Made by a program: the position numbers and the translations under genes
Shown: positions 26,280 through 37,600 of the stretch, piece by piece
Position numbering within the stretch: position 1 is the first letter of the stretch
Layout of the letters: each line of letters begins with the position of its first letter
Notes under the pieces: generated by a model
What the model was told of the DNA's origin: nothing
Databases searched by the model: none
What the model saw: the letters and a program-made list of their open reading frames with translations, nothing else
Assembly: GCA_030715135.1 (NCBI GenBank)
Contig: JAUYVH010000004.1
Span: forward strand, 1 to 64,000
Direction: 5' to 3'
DNA length: 64,000 nucleotides
Origin: Keguizhuia sedimenti
Lineage (GTDB): Bacteria > Pseudomonadota > Gammaproteobacteria > Burkholderiales > Burkholderiaceae_D

Positions 26280-27763
26280 TTGCGTTTCGAATAGAATTCT
26301 TCGACGTCGAATCCGTAGGCCCCATCCGGCAAGCCCTGCTTGATGCGCAGGCGCTTGTTGCCTTCGCGGGCATTATGCCTCGGCAAATCGAGTTGCAAAG
26401 GCGGAAAACGCCTGCGCTTGTCACCATGGGTGACAATCAATATCCTGGGCTCCAGCCTCCGCTCCCTGTTATGCTGAATGACGATTGCGATATGGCCTGA
26501 AGCCAGTTCGACCAGCGATCCGATCGGGTAGATGCCGATGGACTGCACGAACTGTTCTACCAGCGGGCCGAACCATTGCGTATTGGCGCCCGCAAAAAGC
26601 TGCTTGATCGCCTCGTGCGGAGCAAAGGTTTCGGCGTATGGCCGCGGATTGACCATCGCTACATATCCATCCACGATCGCAGCCATTTTCCCGAAAATGG
26701 AAATATCGCAGCCATGCTGGCCGATGGGATATCCGTCGCCATTGATTTGTTCGTGATGCTCGGTGATGGCTCGCTTTATATTCGTGGACAGGAAATCTGC
26801 CTCGCTCAGCAATGAAAGGCCGAGATCGACATGCCGTTGCACGGCTTTGGTCTCTTCCAGCGTGTACCGCGCGGGCTTTGCGAGCAGTCTGTCATCAATC
26901 TGAGTCTTTCCCATATCGAGCAACAGGCCGGTCGCAGCAAGTTCAGCCAGCAACTTTTCCGGAAATCCGAGAAAACGTCCGAACGCGGCCAGGTAGATCG
27001 CCGCCTGCAGGCTGCGCTTTAACAGATCATTGTCTTTTTGCCGCAAGCGAGAAGCCCAGATCATAGCCTCCGGAAAATGAATCATGTTTTCCGCAAGGCT
27101 TTCGGAGGCTCTTAGAATTTTGCGTGCATCGACTTTCCTGTGGCGTTCAATGGTATGCGTTACTTCCGCCAATATGTCGATCGTTTCCTTTGCTGCCTGC
27201 TGAGCTATACCTAAGGCCTGCCAGCTGAATTCTGTCGAAGGATAGGAAACCTGTGTAATTTCTGGCGGAAGATAATTCGGCCTCGGCGATTTAAGAAAAC
27301 CGGGCTGTGCGTGTCCGTTTTCGTTTGCTGATTTCAGACGGAAGAAATGCAATTTCACGCTCTTCAGGCGACTTGCCAATGACGGGCTTTCAACTTTGTA
27401 CGCCTGCTCCACTGTCAATTCGCTCGGGTCAAACGTAAGCGGCTCGATGTCTTCGGAATTACCGGCCTCGGACGGAGCGAAAGTGTTCGCTTCGATGGCA
27501 CCCAATTGGTGGCGTTTATAGGATTCACCCTCCAGAAATTCCTGAAGCGCAAAATCTTCGCTGCGCACAAGGTCGATGACTGCATAGCGGGCAAGGCTTT
27601 TGATAAGGTCGATTTCTTCTTGTTTTTTAAGCAGAACGCCTTCGACCCGAAAAGGAGTCCTGTTCCATCCGCAATCAAGATTGGAAACGAACATTCCGCG
27701 CCGCAATTCATATACCGGCACTGAAATATCTTCGAGAAAAGGCGAAATGTGATTGTCCATCAA
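26276..27763 (-). CDS. HD-GYP domain protein with altered HD motif
   Basis: 495 residues. The N-terminal region (about 1-130) resembles the DUF3391-type domain that often precedes HD-GYP. The HD-GYP domain lies at about 215-440. EHHEQINGDGYP and the RHVDLG histidine are kept, but the HD pair reads LLLDMGK, so the histidine is Leu. The later DxxDA is DGYVA, losing one Asp. In characterised HD-GYP enzymes these residues bind the metal centre, so catalysis is doubtful. It is translationally coupled to the EAL gene and may regulate or sense c-di-GMP rather than degrade it. Confidence 0.85.
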   Translation of the reverse strand: MMDNHISPFLEDISVPVYELRRGMFVSNLDCGWNRTPFRVEGVLLKKQEEIDLIKSLARYAVIDLVRSEDFALQEFLEGESYKRHQLGAIEANTFAPSEAGNSEDIEPLTFDPSELTVEQAYKVESPSLASRLKSVKLHFFRLKSANENGHAQPGFLKSPRPNYLPPEITQVSYPSTEFSWQALGIAQQAAKETIDILAEVTHTIERHRKVDARKILRASESLAENMIHFPEAMIWASRLRQKDNDLLKRSLQAAIYLAAFGRFLGFPEKLLAELAATGLLLDMGKTQIDDRLLAKPARYTLEETKAVQRHVDLGLSLLSEADFLSTNIKRAITEHHEQINGDGYPIGQHGCDISIFGKMAAIVDGYVAMVNPRPYAETFAPHEAIKQLFAGANTQWFGPLVEQFVQSIGIYPIGSLVELASGHIAIVIQHNRERRLEPRILIVTHGDKRRRFPPLQLDLPRHNAREGNKRLRIKQGLPDGAYGFDVEEFYSKRK

Positions 27764-28015
27764 TTTTTATTGGATCCTGAGGACGATCTTTAATGGGCTT
27801 TTCAAAAGGACTGCGATTGCGCTGCCTCTATCAGCTCAGGGCATTATATCGAATTACTTGTCGGAAATTGACGAGTTTCAAATTTTGAAACAATTTCCTC
27901 AGGCATTGTAGTTTTAAAGTTTTGAACCGCATGGTACGGACAAAACGTGAAAAATTATGAGGCAGCCTGGAGCTGCCGTTCTGGTTCTGGAACTCTCTGG
28001 ATCAGCCCTGTATTG

Positions 28016-28528
28016 TCACGCGGAATCTTTTTTATTTCTTCTTTTTTTTGGTGCCAGCATCGTGCCGCTGCAGCTTGGCGCACCGCAGCGGCAGGGAAAT
28101 GAACGTTTCACTGCAGCCGTATGCCTGCCCTCATAAATCAGCGCATAGTAATAGCTCAACTCCTCGCCTTCCTCGATATCCCGCAGTGCATAAATATGGA
28201 CCCTGCCATCCGCATGTTCCAGAGGCTCGCAGTTGGGCTCACAGGAATGATTGATGAAACGGGCCGCATTGCCCCGGCTTGCTCCGTCAATGACACGCCC
28301 GTCTGCAAGGCTGAAAAAATAGGTATGTCCGATCGGCTGGCCTGCTGCCTCGGCGCGTTCCAGTGCAGTTTCCCAGGAAATTCTCTCCCCTTTGTATTCG
28401 ATGATTCGCTCTCCGGCCGGAATGCGGTTGCGTGCGAAGACACCCTTCCCGTGCATCGCCGACGCTTTGACAATGTAAGGCTTAGGGTTTGATCTGGGTT
28501 TGTCCGAATTTTGGAAAATTAAACGCAT
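28016..28528 (-). CDS. SET-domain protein lysine methyltransferase
   Basis: 170 residues forming a compact SET domain that would transfer methyl from SAM to a protein lysine. Motifs in order: AMHGKGVFARNRIPAGERIIEY (pre-core), the catalytic RFINHSCEPNC, EEGEELSYYYAL, and a post-SET cysteine cluster CRCGAPSCSGTM. The tail KKRRNKKDSA is strongly basic. SET domains are mainly eukaryotic but occur sporadically in bacteria. The substrate could be a nucleoid or ribosomal protein. No ribosome site precedes the ATG, so the start is uncertain. It stands alone. Confidence 0.88.
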   Translation of the reverse strand: MRLIFQNSDKPRSNPKPYIVKASAMHGKGVFARNRIPAGERIIEYKGERISWETALERAEAAGQPIGHTYFFSLADGRVIDGASRGNAARFINHSCEPNCEPLEHADGRVHIYALRDIEEGEELSYYYALIYEGRHTAAVKRSFPCRCGAPSCSGTMLAPKKRRNKKDSA

Positions 28529-28846
28529 GGATGAGCGGCAGGCGTATCAATGAAATATATAGCGAAAAAAACTTCCGACCCATAAGAATAGATTCATGCC
28601 TGAATGCCATGTTTGATGCAGAACACGATAACTTCGTGCGCTTTCTATTCTCTGAAAGGGCTTTCAAAAAACGAATGGCGCAACGATCGTAAAATCCGTT
28701 TCAGCGATGCTCGAATCGCTTCATTGGAAATACAGTGCGTCTACAGCGAACATCACCCAGCCTGGCCATTACCATGCGATCCGGCTGCACGCGTATCCAT
28801 GAGTCTCATGCCCGCAGCGTGCGGCCGGCTGGATCTTCCAAGGTAT
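28529..28846. other. Intergenic stretch, nothing assigned
   Basis: Between the SET gene and the cyanase gene, both on the minus strand. No ORF with a ribosome site, promoter or clear hairpin was recognised. Confidence 0.35.
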
Positions 28847-29290
28847 TCAATAGACTTTATAGGGAAGGAATTTTCCCGAAAGAACGACGTTGACCCTGTC
28901 TCCCTTTGGATCCGATTCACGCCGGATATCCATGGAAAAATCGATGGCACTCATGATGCCGTCGCCGAATTCCTCATGGATCAGTTCCTTGATCGTCATG
29001 CCGTAGACATTCACGATCTCATACCATCTGTAAATCAACGGATCGGTCGGGACCGCCGTATCAAGCGAACCTTTGTACGGCACAATCTGAAGCCAGGCCG
29101 CCTCTTCGTCGGTAAGTGCGAAGAGTTCCTGTGCCACTTCCGCCTGGCTCTTTGAAAAGGTCATTTGCCCGAGGCAGGCTGCCGTTACCCACTCCTTGCT
29201 CTGCCCTATGCGTTGGGCGATCCCGCTCCATTTCATGCCCTTGCTTACCTTGGTGAACAAGATTTTTTTTGTGACTGCGTTCCTATCCAT
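28847..29290 (-). CDS. cynS: Cyanate hydratase (cyanase)
   Basis: 147 residues, the standard cyanase length. The enzyme converts cyanate and bicarbonate to carbamate and CO2, releasing ammonia. An N-terminal helical domain (KGMKWSGIAQRIGQSKEWV) precedes the C-terminal catalytic part, with VPTDPLIYRWYEIVNVYG (active Arg and Glu) and GDGIMSAIDF (active Ser). ATG 29290 has AGGAAAG upstream and matches the family start; the longer frame to 29452 is not supported. No carbonic anhydrase cynT or regulator cynR lies beside it. Confidence 0.95.
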   Translation of the reverse strand: MDRNAVTKKILFTKVSKGMKWSGIAQRIGQSKEWVTAACLGQMTFSKSQAEVAQELFALTDEEAAWLQIVPYKGSLDTAVPTDPLIYRWYEIVNVYGMTIKELIHEEFGDGIMSAIDFSMDIRRESDPKGDRVNVVLSGKFLPYKVY

Positions 29291-29757
29291 TTCTTTCCTT
29301 TCAAGTATAAACCGGAGACCCACATCCCATATTGCAACGAGCGTGCCTGCCAGACTGAAAGAAATGCGGTGCATATGGTGCGCAAAAGGCAATTTTTGAG
29401 CAACCTGCTCGCCACGATGGTGCAAGAACCAGGGAAGCATCTGCAAAGGCACCGAATTGAGTCCTGGCTAAACGTACAATGATTGAATCCAGAAGCTGCA
29501 TCCGGCGATCTTGCCGCCTGTGTCGCTAATGAATGATGAATGGAATGATGAATGTCGATTACTGCTTCCTGCGTGGCAGGTCATTTTCTGAACAAGTCGT
29601 TTCTTTTCCCCATAAGTTGCCTATAATATGCACCTTATGGAACGGCCGATTCAAAGTCTTGAAATTGCCCGCTCAGGATAGACGCCATCTTTCATGTGCG
29701 GACGGATAGTGCTGCATAGCGCGAATGAATTGCACGATTTACGATAAGGAGAACAAC
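29291..29757. promoter_or_regulatory. Divergent promoter region between cynS and the PAS gene
   Basis: 467 bp without a convincing gene. TATAAT at 29622-29627 is a plausible -10 for the PAS-domain gene on the plus strand, though no good -35 precedes it. No CynR-type palindrome was recognised. Confidence 0.4.
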
Positions 29758-30201
29758 ATGTCGCAAACAACGGGAAGCACCTCCATGGAACTGTCGGAAA
29801 GCATACTTAAATCCATCCATGAAGCCGTGATCTATGCGGATCTGAAAGGGGCCATCCAGTATTGGAACCATGGTGCCGAAACAGTATTCGGCTTTTCCGC
29901 CGAAGAGGCAGTCGGACAAAGCCTGGATATCATTATTCCCGAGAAATTGAGAAAAGCGCACTGGGACGGCTATGAAAAGGCAATTGCCCGCGGCGACACG
30001 ATTTCCGGCAGAGGATCGCGCATTACTCGCGCCACGCATAAATCGGGACAAACCTTGTACGTGGATATGAGTTTCGCAATGGTGAGGAATCAATCCAACG
30101 AACTTATCGGCTCGCTGGCAGTGGCCAGGGATGCTACCGAACGCTATCAGGAAGAAAGAAAACTGAGGCAACAAGTGGCAGGTTTGGCGCCTAGTGCCTG
30201 A
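29758..30201 (+). CDS. Stand-alone PAS-domain protein
   Basis: 147 residues holding one PAS fold (about 15-130) with YADLKGAIQYWNHGAETVFGF, FSAEEAVGQSLDIIIPE and the PAC-type VARDATERYQEERKLRQQ at the end. No output domain follows. Such single PAS proteins act as small sensors or dimerisation partners, and heme- or flavin-binding cannot be decided. ATG 29758 is chosen because AGGAGAACAAC precedes it; an ATG at 29725 has no site. Confidence 0.85.
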   Translation: MSQTTGSTSMELSESILKSIHEAVIYADLKGAIQYWNHGAETVFGFSAEEAVGQSLDIIIPEKLRKAHWDGYEKAIARGDTISGRGSRITRATHKSGQTLYVDMSFAMVRNQSNELIGSLAVARDATERYQEERKLRQQVAGLAPSA

Positions 30202-30293
30202 TACGGAAAAATCTGCCCTTACGACCGGCTGAACGCGCCATGCCGGTCCTGAGCATCTGCACCACCCAAAGATGGCCTGATTCACGAAGAGCA

Positions 30294-30650
30294 ATGAAAA
30301 TCGTATTAACCGTCATTGGTTATGTTGCAGTCGCGCTAGGCGTCCTTGGCATCTTTTTACCCCTGCTGCCGACGACGCCATTTCTTTTGCTTGCGTCGGC
30401 CTGCTTCATGCGCAGTTCTCCGCGCCTGCACCAAAAGCTGATGGATTCGCCGCTCGGCGGCTATGTGCGCGCATACTCGGAGGGGCATGGCTTGCCGCGG
30501 CACGTAAAAATCCTGATGGTGGTCCTGCTCTGGGCGTCCCTTTTATACAGTTGCACGCGGATAGACCAGGACATGCTGAAAATTCTGTTGATCGTCATCG
30601 GTGGCGTCGCAACGATTCTTATCCTAAGAATAAAATCATCGCGTCATTGA
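30294..30650 (+). CDS. ybaN: YbaN/DUF454 inner-membrane protein
   Basis: 118 residues with an N-terminal membrane hairpin (about 5-45) containing the family motif GIFLPLLPTTPFLLLASACF. A short amphipathic part (SPRLHQKLMDSPLGGYVRAY) and further hydrophobic segments (about 80-115) follow. Function is unknown; in E. coli the gene lies near priC/apt. ATG 30294 is preceded by GAAGAG and starts the family-like sequence. It follows the PAS gene by 92 bp. Confidence 0.88.
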   Translation: MKIVLTVIGYVAVALGVLGIFLPLLPTTPFLLLASACFMRSSPRLHQKLMDSPLGGYVRAYSEGHGLPRHVKILMVVLLWASLLYSCTRIDQDMLKILLIVIGGVATILILRIKSSRH

Positions 30651-30775
30651 GTCACTGGAGCTTCTATAGCCGGCGCACGCAGAAACAGGAACGCAATTCG
30701 ATCAAAGAGGCTTCTCACAAACTCTCGTACCGCGGCTTTTCCAGGAACAGCTAGAAGAATTGAGGACAACGCTGC

Positions 30776-31636
30776 CTATACCGGCGCCCCGGCATAGGCG
30801 GATGAATTGACGCGGTAAGTCCTGCGGTAAATCCCATGTTCGCGCGAAACGGGATTGTAATTGTTTGCATCCGGGTAAAACTCCAGCTCTTCGAGCGGAT
30901 CGGTAAACAGGATCCCGAACCGCACGAGACTATCCGCAAACAAGTCCAGCACACGCCGGCGAAGCGGGTAATCGAACTCCCGAAGACGATTGCGGCAAAA
31001 GATCAAATGAAACTCATTGAACGACGTATCGGTGCTGAGGTTGTATTCGGAAAAAGTTATATTCCGCTGCAGATGCGAATTAAAAACAGCATGGTCGCCT
31101 TTCCTTGACCAGTATGCTGAAAAGGACTCTTTTCCACCGCTTGCGGCATAATTATTCTCATACTCGTCCGTCCGGTCGAGCGAAAAGCGAGCCTGCCTTA
31201 TTTCACTCAGCAATGCCGGATTGGAACAGGTGGCATGAATGATTGCCCTGTCGTAGATTCCCATCTCCTCAAGCAGAATCGCCAAAGCAAAAACTTCTTC
31301 CGACGTTGCGCATTCGGGGATCCACACCTTCGGACGCGCATATGAACGTAGCAGAGGCTCCGCCAATGCGCGTAAATTTCCGACGGATCGCGGTTCTTCG
31401 AACGCGCCGGAAGCCCGGAAAGCAAGCGCATAAAGCAGGTCAGCCGCCACATCACGATTATGGATGACGCCGTCCTGAAGGCCCGAAATGGTTCTGAATC
31501 CATGAGCCTGCATGAAGGAAGACAGCTTACCTGCAACGGCTGAACGCTCGTACCCGCGAAAATCGCTGCCAAAAAGCTGGAACAAGGCTTCCAGCAGCAG
31601 ATTCTCTTCCAATTCCCGAACCGTATCCGCCATCAT
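30776..31636 (-). CDS. Divergent CheR-type methyltransferase-like protein
   Basis: 286 residues with CheR architecture: an N-terminal helical domain (about 10-85) and a C-terminal Rossmann-like domain. The usual SAM motif 'STGEE' reads CATSEEVFAL. The ribose-binding Asp of 'ATDIN' is replaced (ATCSNP), and the N-terminal 'TxFFR' is ASGAFEEP. The FCRNRLREFD motif is kept. Methyl transfer is therefore doubtful. It begins 8 bp after the poly-HAMP kinase stop, in one operon, so it may serve as an adaptor in that pathway. Start ATG 31636 has AGG upstream. Confidence 0.8.
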   Translation of the reverse strand: MMADTVRELEENLLLEALFQLFGSDFRGYERSAVAGKLSSFMQAHGFRTISGLQDGVIHNRDVAADLLYALAFRASGAFEEPRSVGNLRALAEPLLRSYARPKVWIPECATSEEVFALAILLEEMGIYDRAIIHATCSNPALLSEIRQARFSLDRTDEYENNYAASGGKESFSAYWSRKGDHAVFNSHLQRNITFSEYNLSTDTSFNEFHLIFCRNRLREFDYPLRRRVLDLFADSLVRFGILFTDPLEELEFYPDANNYNPVSREHGIYRRTYRVNSSAYAGAPV

Positions 31637-31644
31637 GAGAGCGC

Positions 31645-34600
31645 CTATTGGAACAACCACACACGCATCAGCGACAGCAGCTGCGCGACATTAACCGGCT
31701 TGGTGATGTAATCGGACGCCCCCGCATCAAGACATTTATCGCGGTCCCCCTTCATTGCTTTGGCGGTCAGCGTAATGATCGGCAAGGATTTGAACTTGGG
31801 AATCTTGCGGATGGCGCGCATGGTGTCGTAGCCGTCCATCTCCGGCATCATGATGTCCATCAATACCAGCTCGATCGACGGATCGCGCTCGAGTATCTCG
31901 ATGCCGTCCTTACCGTTTTCGGCAAACGAAACAAGCATGTTTTCCCGCTCAAGTACCGTGGTCAATGCAAAAATATTACGCAAATCATCGTCCACGATCA
32001 GAACCTTGTGCCCAGCCAGATCGCTTCCCTCGATATGCAGGTTTTCCAGCATGCGCCGCTGGCGGTCCGGCAGTTTTGATGGCGAACGGTGCAGGAACAA
32101 TGCCGTTTCGTGCAACAGGCGTTCCGGCGATCGTGCATCCTTGATCACGATCGTTTTCGCTACCCGCGACAGCTTAGCCACCTCTACGCTGGTGAGCTCC
32201 TTTGCCGTGTAAATTACCACCGGCGTATTGGAGAGGCTATCTTCCTGATTGATCGTATCGAGCAGAGCAAAGCCGTCCATGTCCGGAAGAGTCAGGTCAA
32301 GGACCATGCAATCGAATGCGCGACCACGCAAAGCATCCAGTGCCTTTTTCCCGCTATCGACGGCTGTAATTTCAACGTCGGAGTGGCCGATCAGTTCGAC
32401 GATCTTGTTGCGCAGAATCTCGTCGTCTTCAATCACGAGCAGGCTTCGCTTGGTCTGGTTGAGGAACTGCTGAACCCGATTGAACTCGTCTTCGAGGCGT
32501 TCGCGCTCGACCGGCTTGACCAGGTAGGAAATCGCGCCCTGGCTCAGGCCGCGCTCGCGTTCATTGACGGACGAGAGGATATGAACCGGAATATGCCTGG
32601 TTTGCGGATCGCGCTTCAGGCGGCTCAGAACAGCGAACCCGTTTATATCCGGCAGATCGATGTCGAGGAAAATAGCCGTCGGAAGATAATCGCGCGCCAG
32701 GGTCAGCGCAGCATCGCCGCTTGAGGTCACGATTCCCTTGAAGTTCTTTTCCCTCGCATGATTCAACAGGACATTGGCAAAGCCGACATCGTCTTCAACG
32801 ATCAGGATTGCCGGATCGCCGATAGCAATAATATTCCTGTCATCGAAGCTGATGTCATGATGGACAAGCACTGACTTGTCGCTGTCGAGCTGGAGATGCT
32901 GCGGACCAGATTCCTGGATGTACGGTGCCGGATCTGGCAACGACGGCAAGGGTTTCGCTTTCGTTCCCATCAGCTGTGCACTTGCCTGCTGCATGGCTGG
33001 CTGGTGCATGAACCCGCTGCGGTTATAAGGCAGATACAGGACGAATGTGCTGCCCACGCCGACAACGCTGGTAACACCGATTTCACCGCCGAGCAGGCGC
33101 GCCAGTTCGCGGCTGATCGACAGTCCCAGTCCGGTGCCGCCGTACTTGCGCGCCGTGCTGCCGTCGGCCTGCTGGAACGCTTCGAAAATAAGCTTCAGCT
33201 TGTCTTCCGGAATACCAACGCCGGAGTCGGTAACAGTGAATGCGATGACCGCATCCGCCGTTCCGAGCGTCGGATGACCGGTGGTCCAACCCGTATTCGC
33301 GACGCCGATGCTCAATACCACCTGACCGTGCGCCGTGAACTTGAATGCATTGGACAGCAGATTTTTGAGGATCTGCTGCAAACGCATGGTATCGGTCATC
33401 ATCGACTTAGGCAGCTTCGGGTCCAGTGCGATGTCGAAATTGAGGTGTTTCGCCTCCGCCATGTGGCGGAAGGTACGTTCCACGTAAGCCGACAGGATGG
33501 AGAAGCGCGATTCGCTGACTTCCAGGGTAACCGTTCCGGATTCGATCTTCGACAGGTCCAGAATATCGTTGATCAGAGTCAGCAGGTCGCTGCCGGAACC
33601 ATAAATTGTCTTCGCGTATTCAACCTGGTTGGGCAAGAGGTTGCCTGTCGGGTTATCTCCCAATTGCTGCGCAAGCAGCAGCAGGCTATTGAGAGGCGTC
33701 CGCAATTCGTGCGACATGTTGGCCAGGAATTCGGACTTGTACTTGGAGGACAGGGCAAGCTGCGTGGCTTTCTCTTCGAGCGCGATCTTGGCCTGCTCCA
33801 CCTCCGCATTCTTGCGCTCCACCTCGCTGTTCTGATCGGACAGGAGGCGTGCCTTTTCCGCCAGTTCCTGGTTGGTCTGCTGCAGTTCCTGCGCGAGGCG
33901 CTGCGACTGGGTCAACAGGCTTTCGGTCCTGCTGTTGGTTTCGATGGTATTCAGGACCACGCCGATCGATTCCATCAACTGATCCAGGAAGCCCATGTGT
34001 GTCGGCGTGAATCGATCCAGCGAAGCAATCTCGATCACGGCCTTGACTTCCTGTTCGAACAGGATAGGCAGCACAACGATATTGGTCGGCGGCGCCGAAC
34101 CCAGGGCCGAAGAGACCTCGATATAATCACGCGGCACGTTGGTCAGCCAGATACGCTGTTTTTCCAGCGCACACTGCCCGACCAGGCCCTCTCCCGGCGC
34201 AAAGGATTTCGGCAGCTTGCGCGCCGAACGATAGCCATAGCTTGCGACCTTCTTCAGCTGCGGGTCGTTCTCCTCCGAATCCATCATGTAGAAAACGCCG
34301 TGATGCGCGGAAACCAGCGGCGCCAGTTCCGACAGAATCACTGTGGTCACTGCTTCGAGGTCGCGCTGCCCCTGCAGCAAACGCGTAAAGCGTGCCAGGT
34401 TGGTTTTCAACCAGTCCTGCTGAGCATTCTTCTGCGTCGTTTCCTTCAGATTGCGGATCATCTCGTTGATGTTGTCCTTCAGGTCGGACACCTCTCCGCT
34501 CGCTTCCACCTGGATCGAGCGCGACAGGTCGCCTCGCGTCACGGCCGTTGCCACCTCGGCAATCGCACGCACCTGAGTAGTCAGGTTAGCAGCCAGCTGG

Positions 34601-37600
34601 TTGACGTTCTCGGTCAAGTCTTTCCATGTACCCGATGCACCCGGCACCTTTGCCTGGCCGCCCAGCTTTCCTTCCACGCCCACTTCACGCGCCACCGATG
34701 TCACCTGGTCGGCGAACACGGCGAGCGTGTCTGTCATCTCGTTAATGGTATTGGCAAGCAATGCGATCTCGCCCTGCGCTGCCACGGTCAGCTTTTTCTT
34801 CAGGTCGCCGTTCGCCACCGCCGTCACCACGCCTGCAATACCACGCACCTGCGCGGTCAGGTTTTCCGCCATGAAGTTCACGTTGTCGGTCAGGTCTTTC
34901 CAGGTGCCTGCAACGCCCTTCACCTGCGCCTGGCCTCCCAGCTTGCCTTCGGTACCCACTTCACGCGCCACACGCGTTACTTCGGACGCGAAGGAAGACA
35001 GCTGATCCACCATGACGTTGATTGTGTTCTTCAACTGGAGAATCTCGCCTTTTGCGTCAGCGGTAATTTTCTTGGAAAGGTCGCCGTTTGCCACCGCGGT
35101 CGTCACTTCCGCAATGTTACGCACCTGGCCGGTCAGGTTCTCAGCCATGAAGTTCACGTTGTCGGTCAGGTCTTTCCAGGTACCGCCCACGCCCGGCACA
35201 TACGCCTGGCCACCGAGCTTACCTTCCGTACCCACTTCACGCGCCACACGGGTTACTTCGGATGCAAAGGAGTTCAGCTGATCCACCATGGTATTGATGG
35301 TGTCTTTCAGCTGCAAAATCTCGCCGCGCACGTCCACGGTAATCTTTTTCGACAAGTCACCGTTTGCAACCGCCGTGGTCACGTCGGCGATGTTACGTAC
35401 CTGAGAAGTCAGGTTACCTGCCATCGAGTTCACCGAGTCGGTCAGATCCTTCCAGGTGCCTGCAACGCCCGGCACGTTTGCCTGGCCGCCGAGCTTTCCT
35501 TCCGTACCCACTTCTCGCGCCACACGGGTTACTTCGGATGCAAACGACGACAACTGGTCCACCATCACGTTGATGGTGTCCTTCAATTCCAGAATTTCTC
35601 CTTTAACGTCGGCGGTAATCTTTTTCGACAAGTCGCCGTTCGCCACTGCCGTCGTCACTTCAGCAATATTACGCACCTGGCCAGTCAGATTGGATGCCAT
35701 GAAGTTCACGTTATCGGTGAGGTCTTTCCAGGTACCTGCGACGCCGCGTACCTGTGCCTGCCCGCCCAGTTTTCCTTCGGTGCCCACTTCACGCGCCACA
35801 CGGGTTACTTCAGAAGCAAACGACGACAACTGGTCCACCATCACGTTAATCGTGTTTTTCAGCTGCAGAATTTCGCCCTTGGCGTCAGCAGTAATCTTCT
35901 TGGACAGATCGCCGTTTGCCACCGCGGTCGTCACTTCAGCAATGTTACGAACCTGGCCGGTCAGGTTACCCGCCATCGAGTTCACCGAGTCGGTCAGATC
36001 CTTCCAGGTGCCCGCAACACCCGGCACATAAGCCTGGCCGCCCAACTCACCTTCTGTACCCACTTCTCGAGCCACGCGCGTTACCTCGGACGCAAAGGAG
36101 TTCAGCTGGTCCACCATGGTGTTGATGGTTTCCTTGAGCTCAAGAATTTCTCCGCGCACGTCCACGGTAATCTTTTTCGACAAGTCACCGTTTGCAACCG
36201 CCGTGGTCACGTCGGCAATGTTACGCACCTGGGAAGTAAGGTTACCTGCCATCGAGTTCACCGAGTCGGTCAGGTCTTTCCAGGTGCCCGCGACACCCGG
36301 TACGTTCGCCTGGCCGCCCAATTTACCTTCGGTACCCACCTCACGCGCCACGCGCGTCACTTCGGACGCAAACGACGACAACTGATCCACCATGACGTTG
36401 ATGGTGTCCTTCAACTGAAGAATTTCGCCCTTGGCGTCAGCAGTAATCTTCTTGGACAGATTCCCGTTCGCCACCGCCGTCGTAACCTCCGCGATGTTAC
36501 GCACCTGACCAGTCAGGTTTTCCGCCATGAAATTCACGTTATCCGTGAGGTCCTTCCAGGTACCTGCAACGCCCGGCACATTGGCCTGCCCGCCCAGTTT
36601 TCCTTCGGTACCCACTTCACGTGCCACACGCGTCACTTCCGAAGCAAACGACGACAACTGGTCCACCATGACGTTGATGGTGTTCTTCAGCTGCAAAATT
36701 TCGCCCTTGGCGTCAGCGGTAATCTTCTTGGATAGATCGCCGTTTGCCACCGCGGTCGTGACCTCCGCAATATTACGCACCTGGCCGGTCAGGTTCTCGG
36801 CCATGAAGTTCACGTTATCGGTCAAATCTTTCCAGGTGCCGCCCACGCCTCGCACCTGAGCTTGTCCACCGAGCTTTCCTTCCGTACCCACCTCACGTGC
36901 CACACGGGTTACTTCGGATGCAAAGGATGACAACTGGTCCACCATGACGTTGATGGTGTTCTTCAGCTGCAGGATCTCGCCTTTCGCATCTGCGGTAATC
37001 TTTTTCGAGAGGTCACCGTTTGCCACAGCGGTCGTTACTTCCGCAATGTTACGCACCTGGCCGGTCAGGTTTTCCGCCATGAAGTTCACATTGTCGGTAA
37101 GGTCTTTCCAGGTGCCGCCCACGCCCTTCACCTGCGCTTGTCCGCCGAGCTTACCTTCGGTACCCACTTCTCGCGCCACACGCGTCACTTCGGATGCAAA
37201 CGATGACAACTGGTCCACCATGACGTTGATGGTGTTCTTCAGCTGCAGGATCTCGCCTTTCGCGTCTGCGGTAATCTTCTTGGAGAGGTCGCCGTTCGCA
37301 ACAGCCGTCGTGACTTCAGCAATATTACGCACTTGACCGGTCAGGTTCTCGGCCATGAAGTTCACGTTGTCGGTCAGGTCTTTCCAGGTGCCTGCAACGC
37401 CGGGAACATAAGCCTGTCCGCCCAATTTACCTTCGGTACCCACCTCGCGTGCCACACGCGTCACTTCGGAGGCAAAGGATGAAAGCTGATCCACCATGAC
37501 GTTAATGGTGTCTTTCAGCTCAAGAATTTCGCCTTTGACGTCCACCGTGATTTTCTTGGACAGGTTTCCGTTTGCCACCGCGGTCGTCACGTCTGCAATA

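Noticed and set aside
32896-36735. A 1279-codon open frame on the plus strand
   Set aside because: It is the antisense of the poly-HAMP repeats. Its periodic sequence mirrors the 276-bp units and it has no start signal or family resemblance. Similar antisense frames occur at 61016-62527 and 62673-63494.
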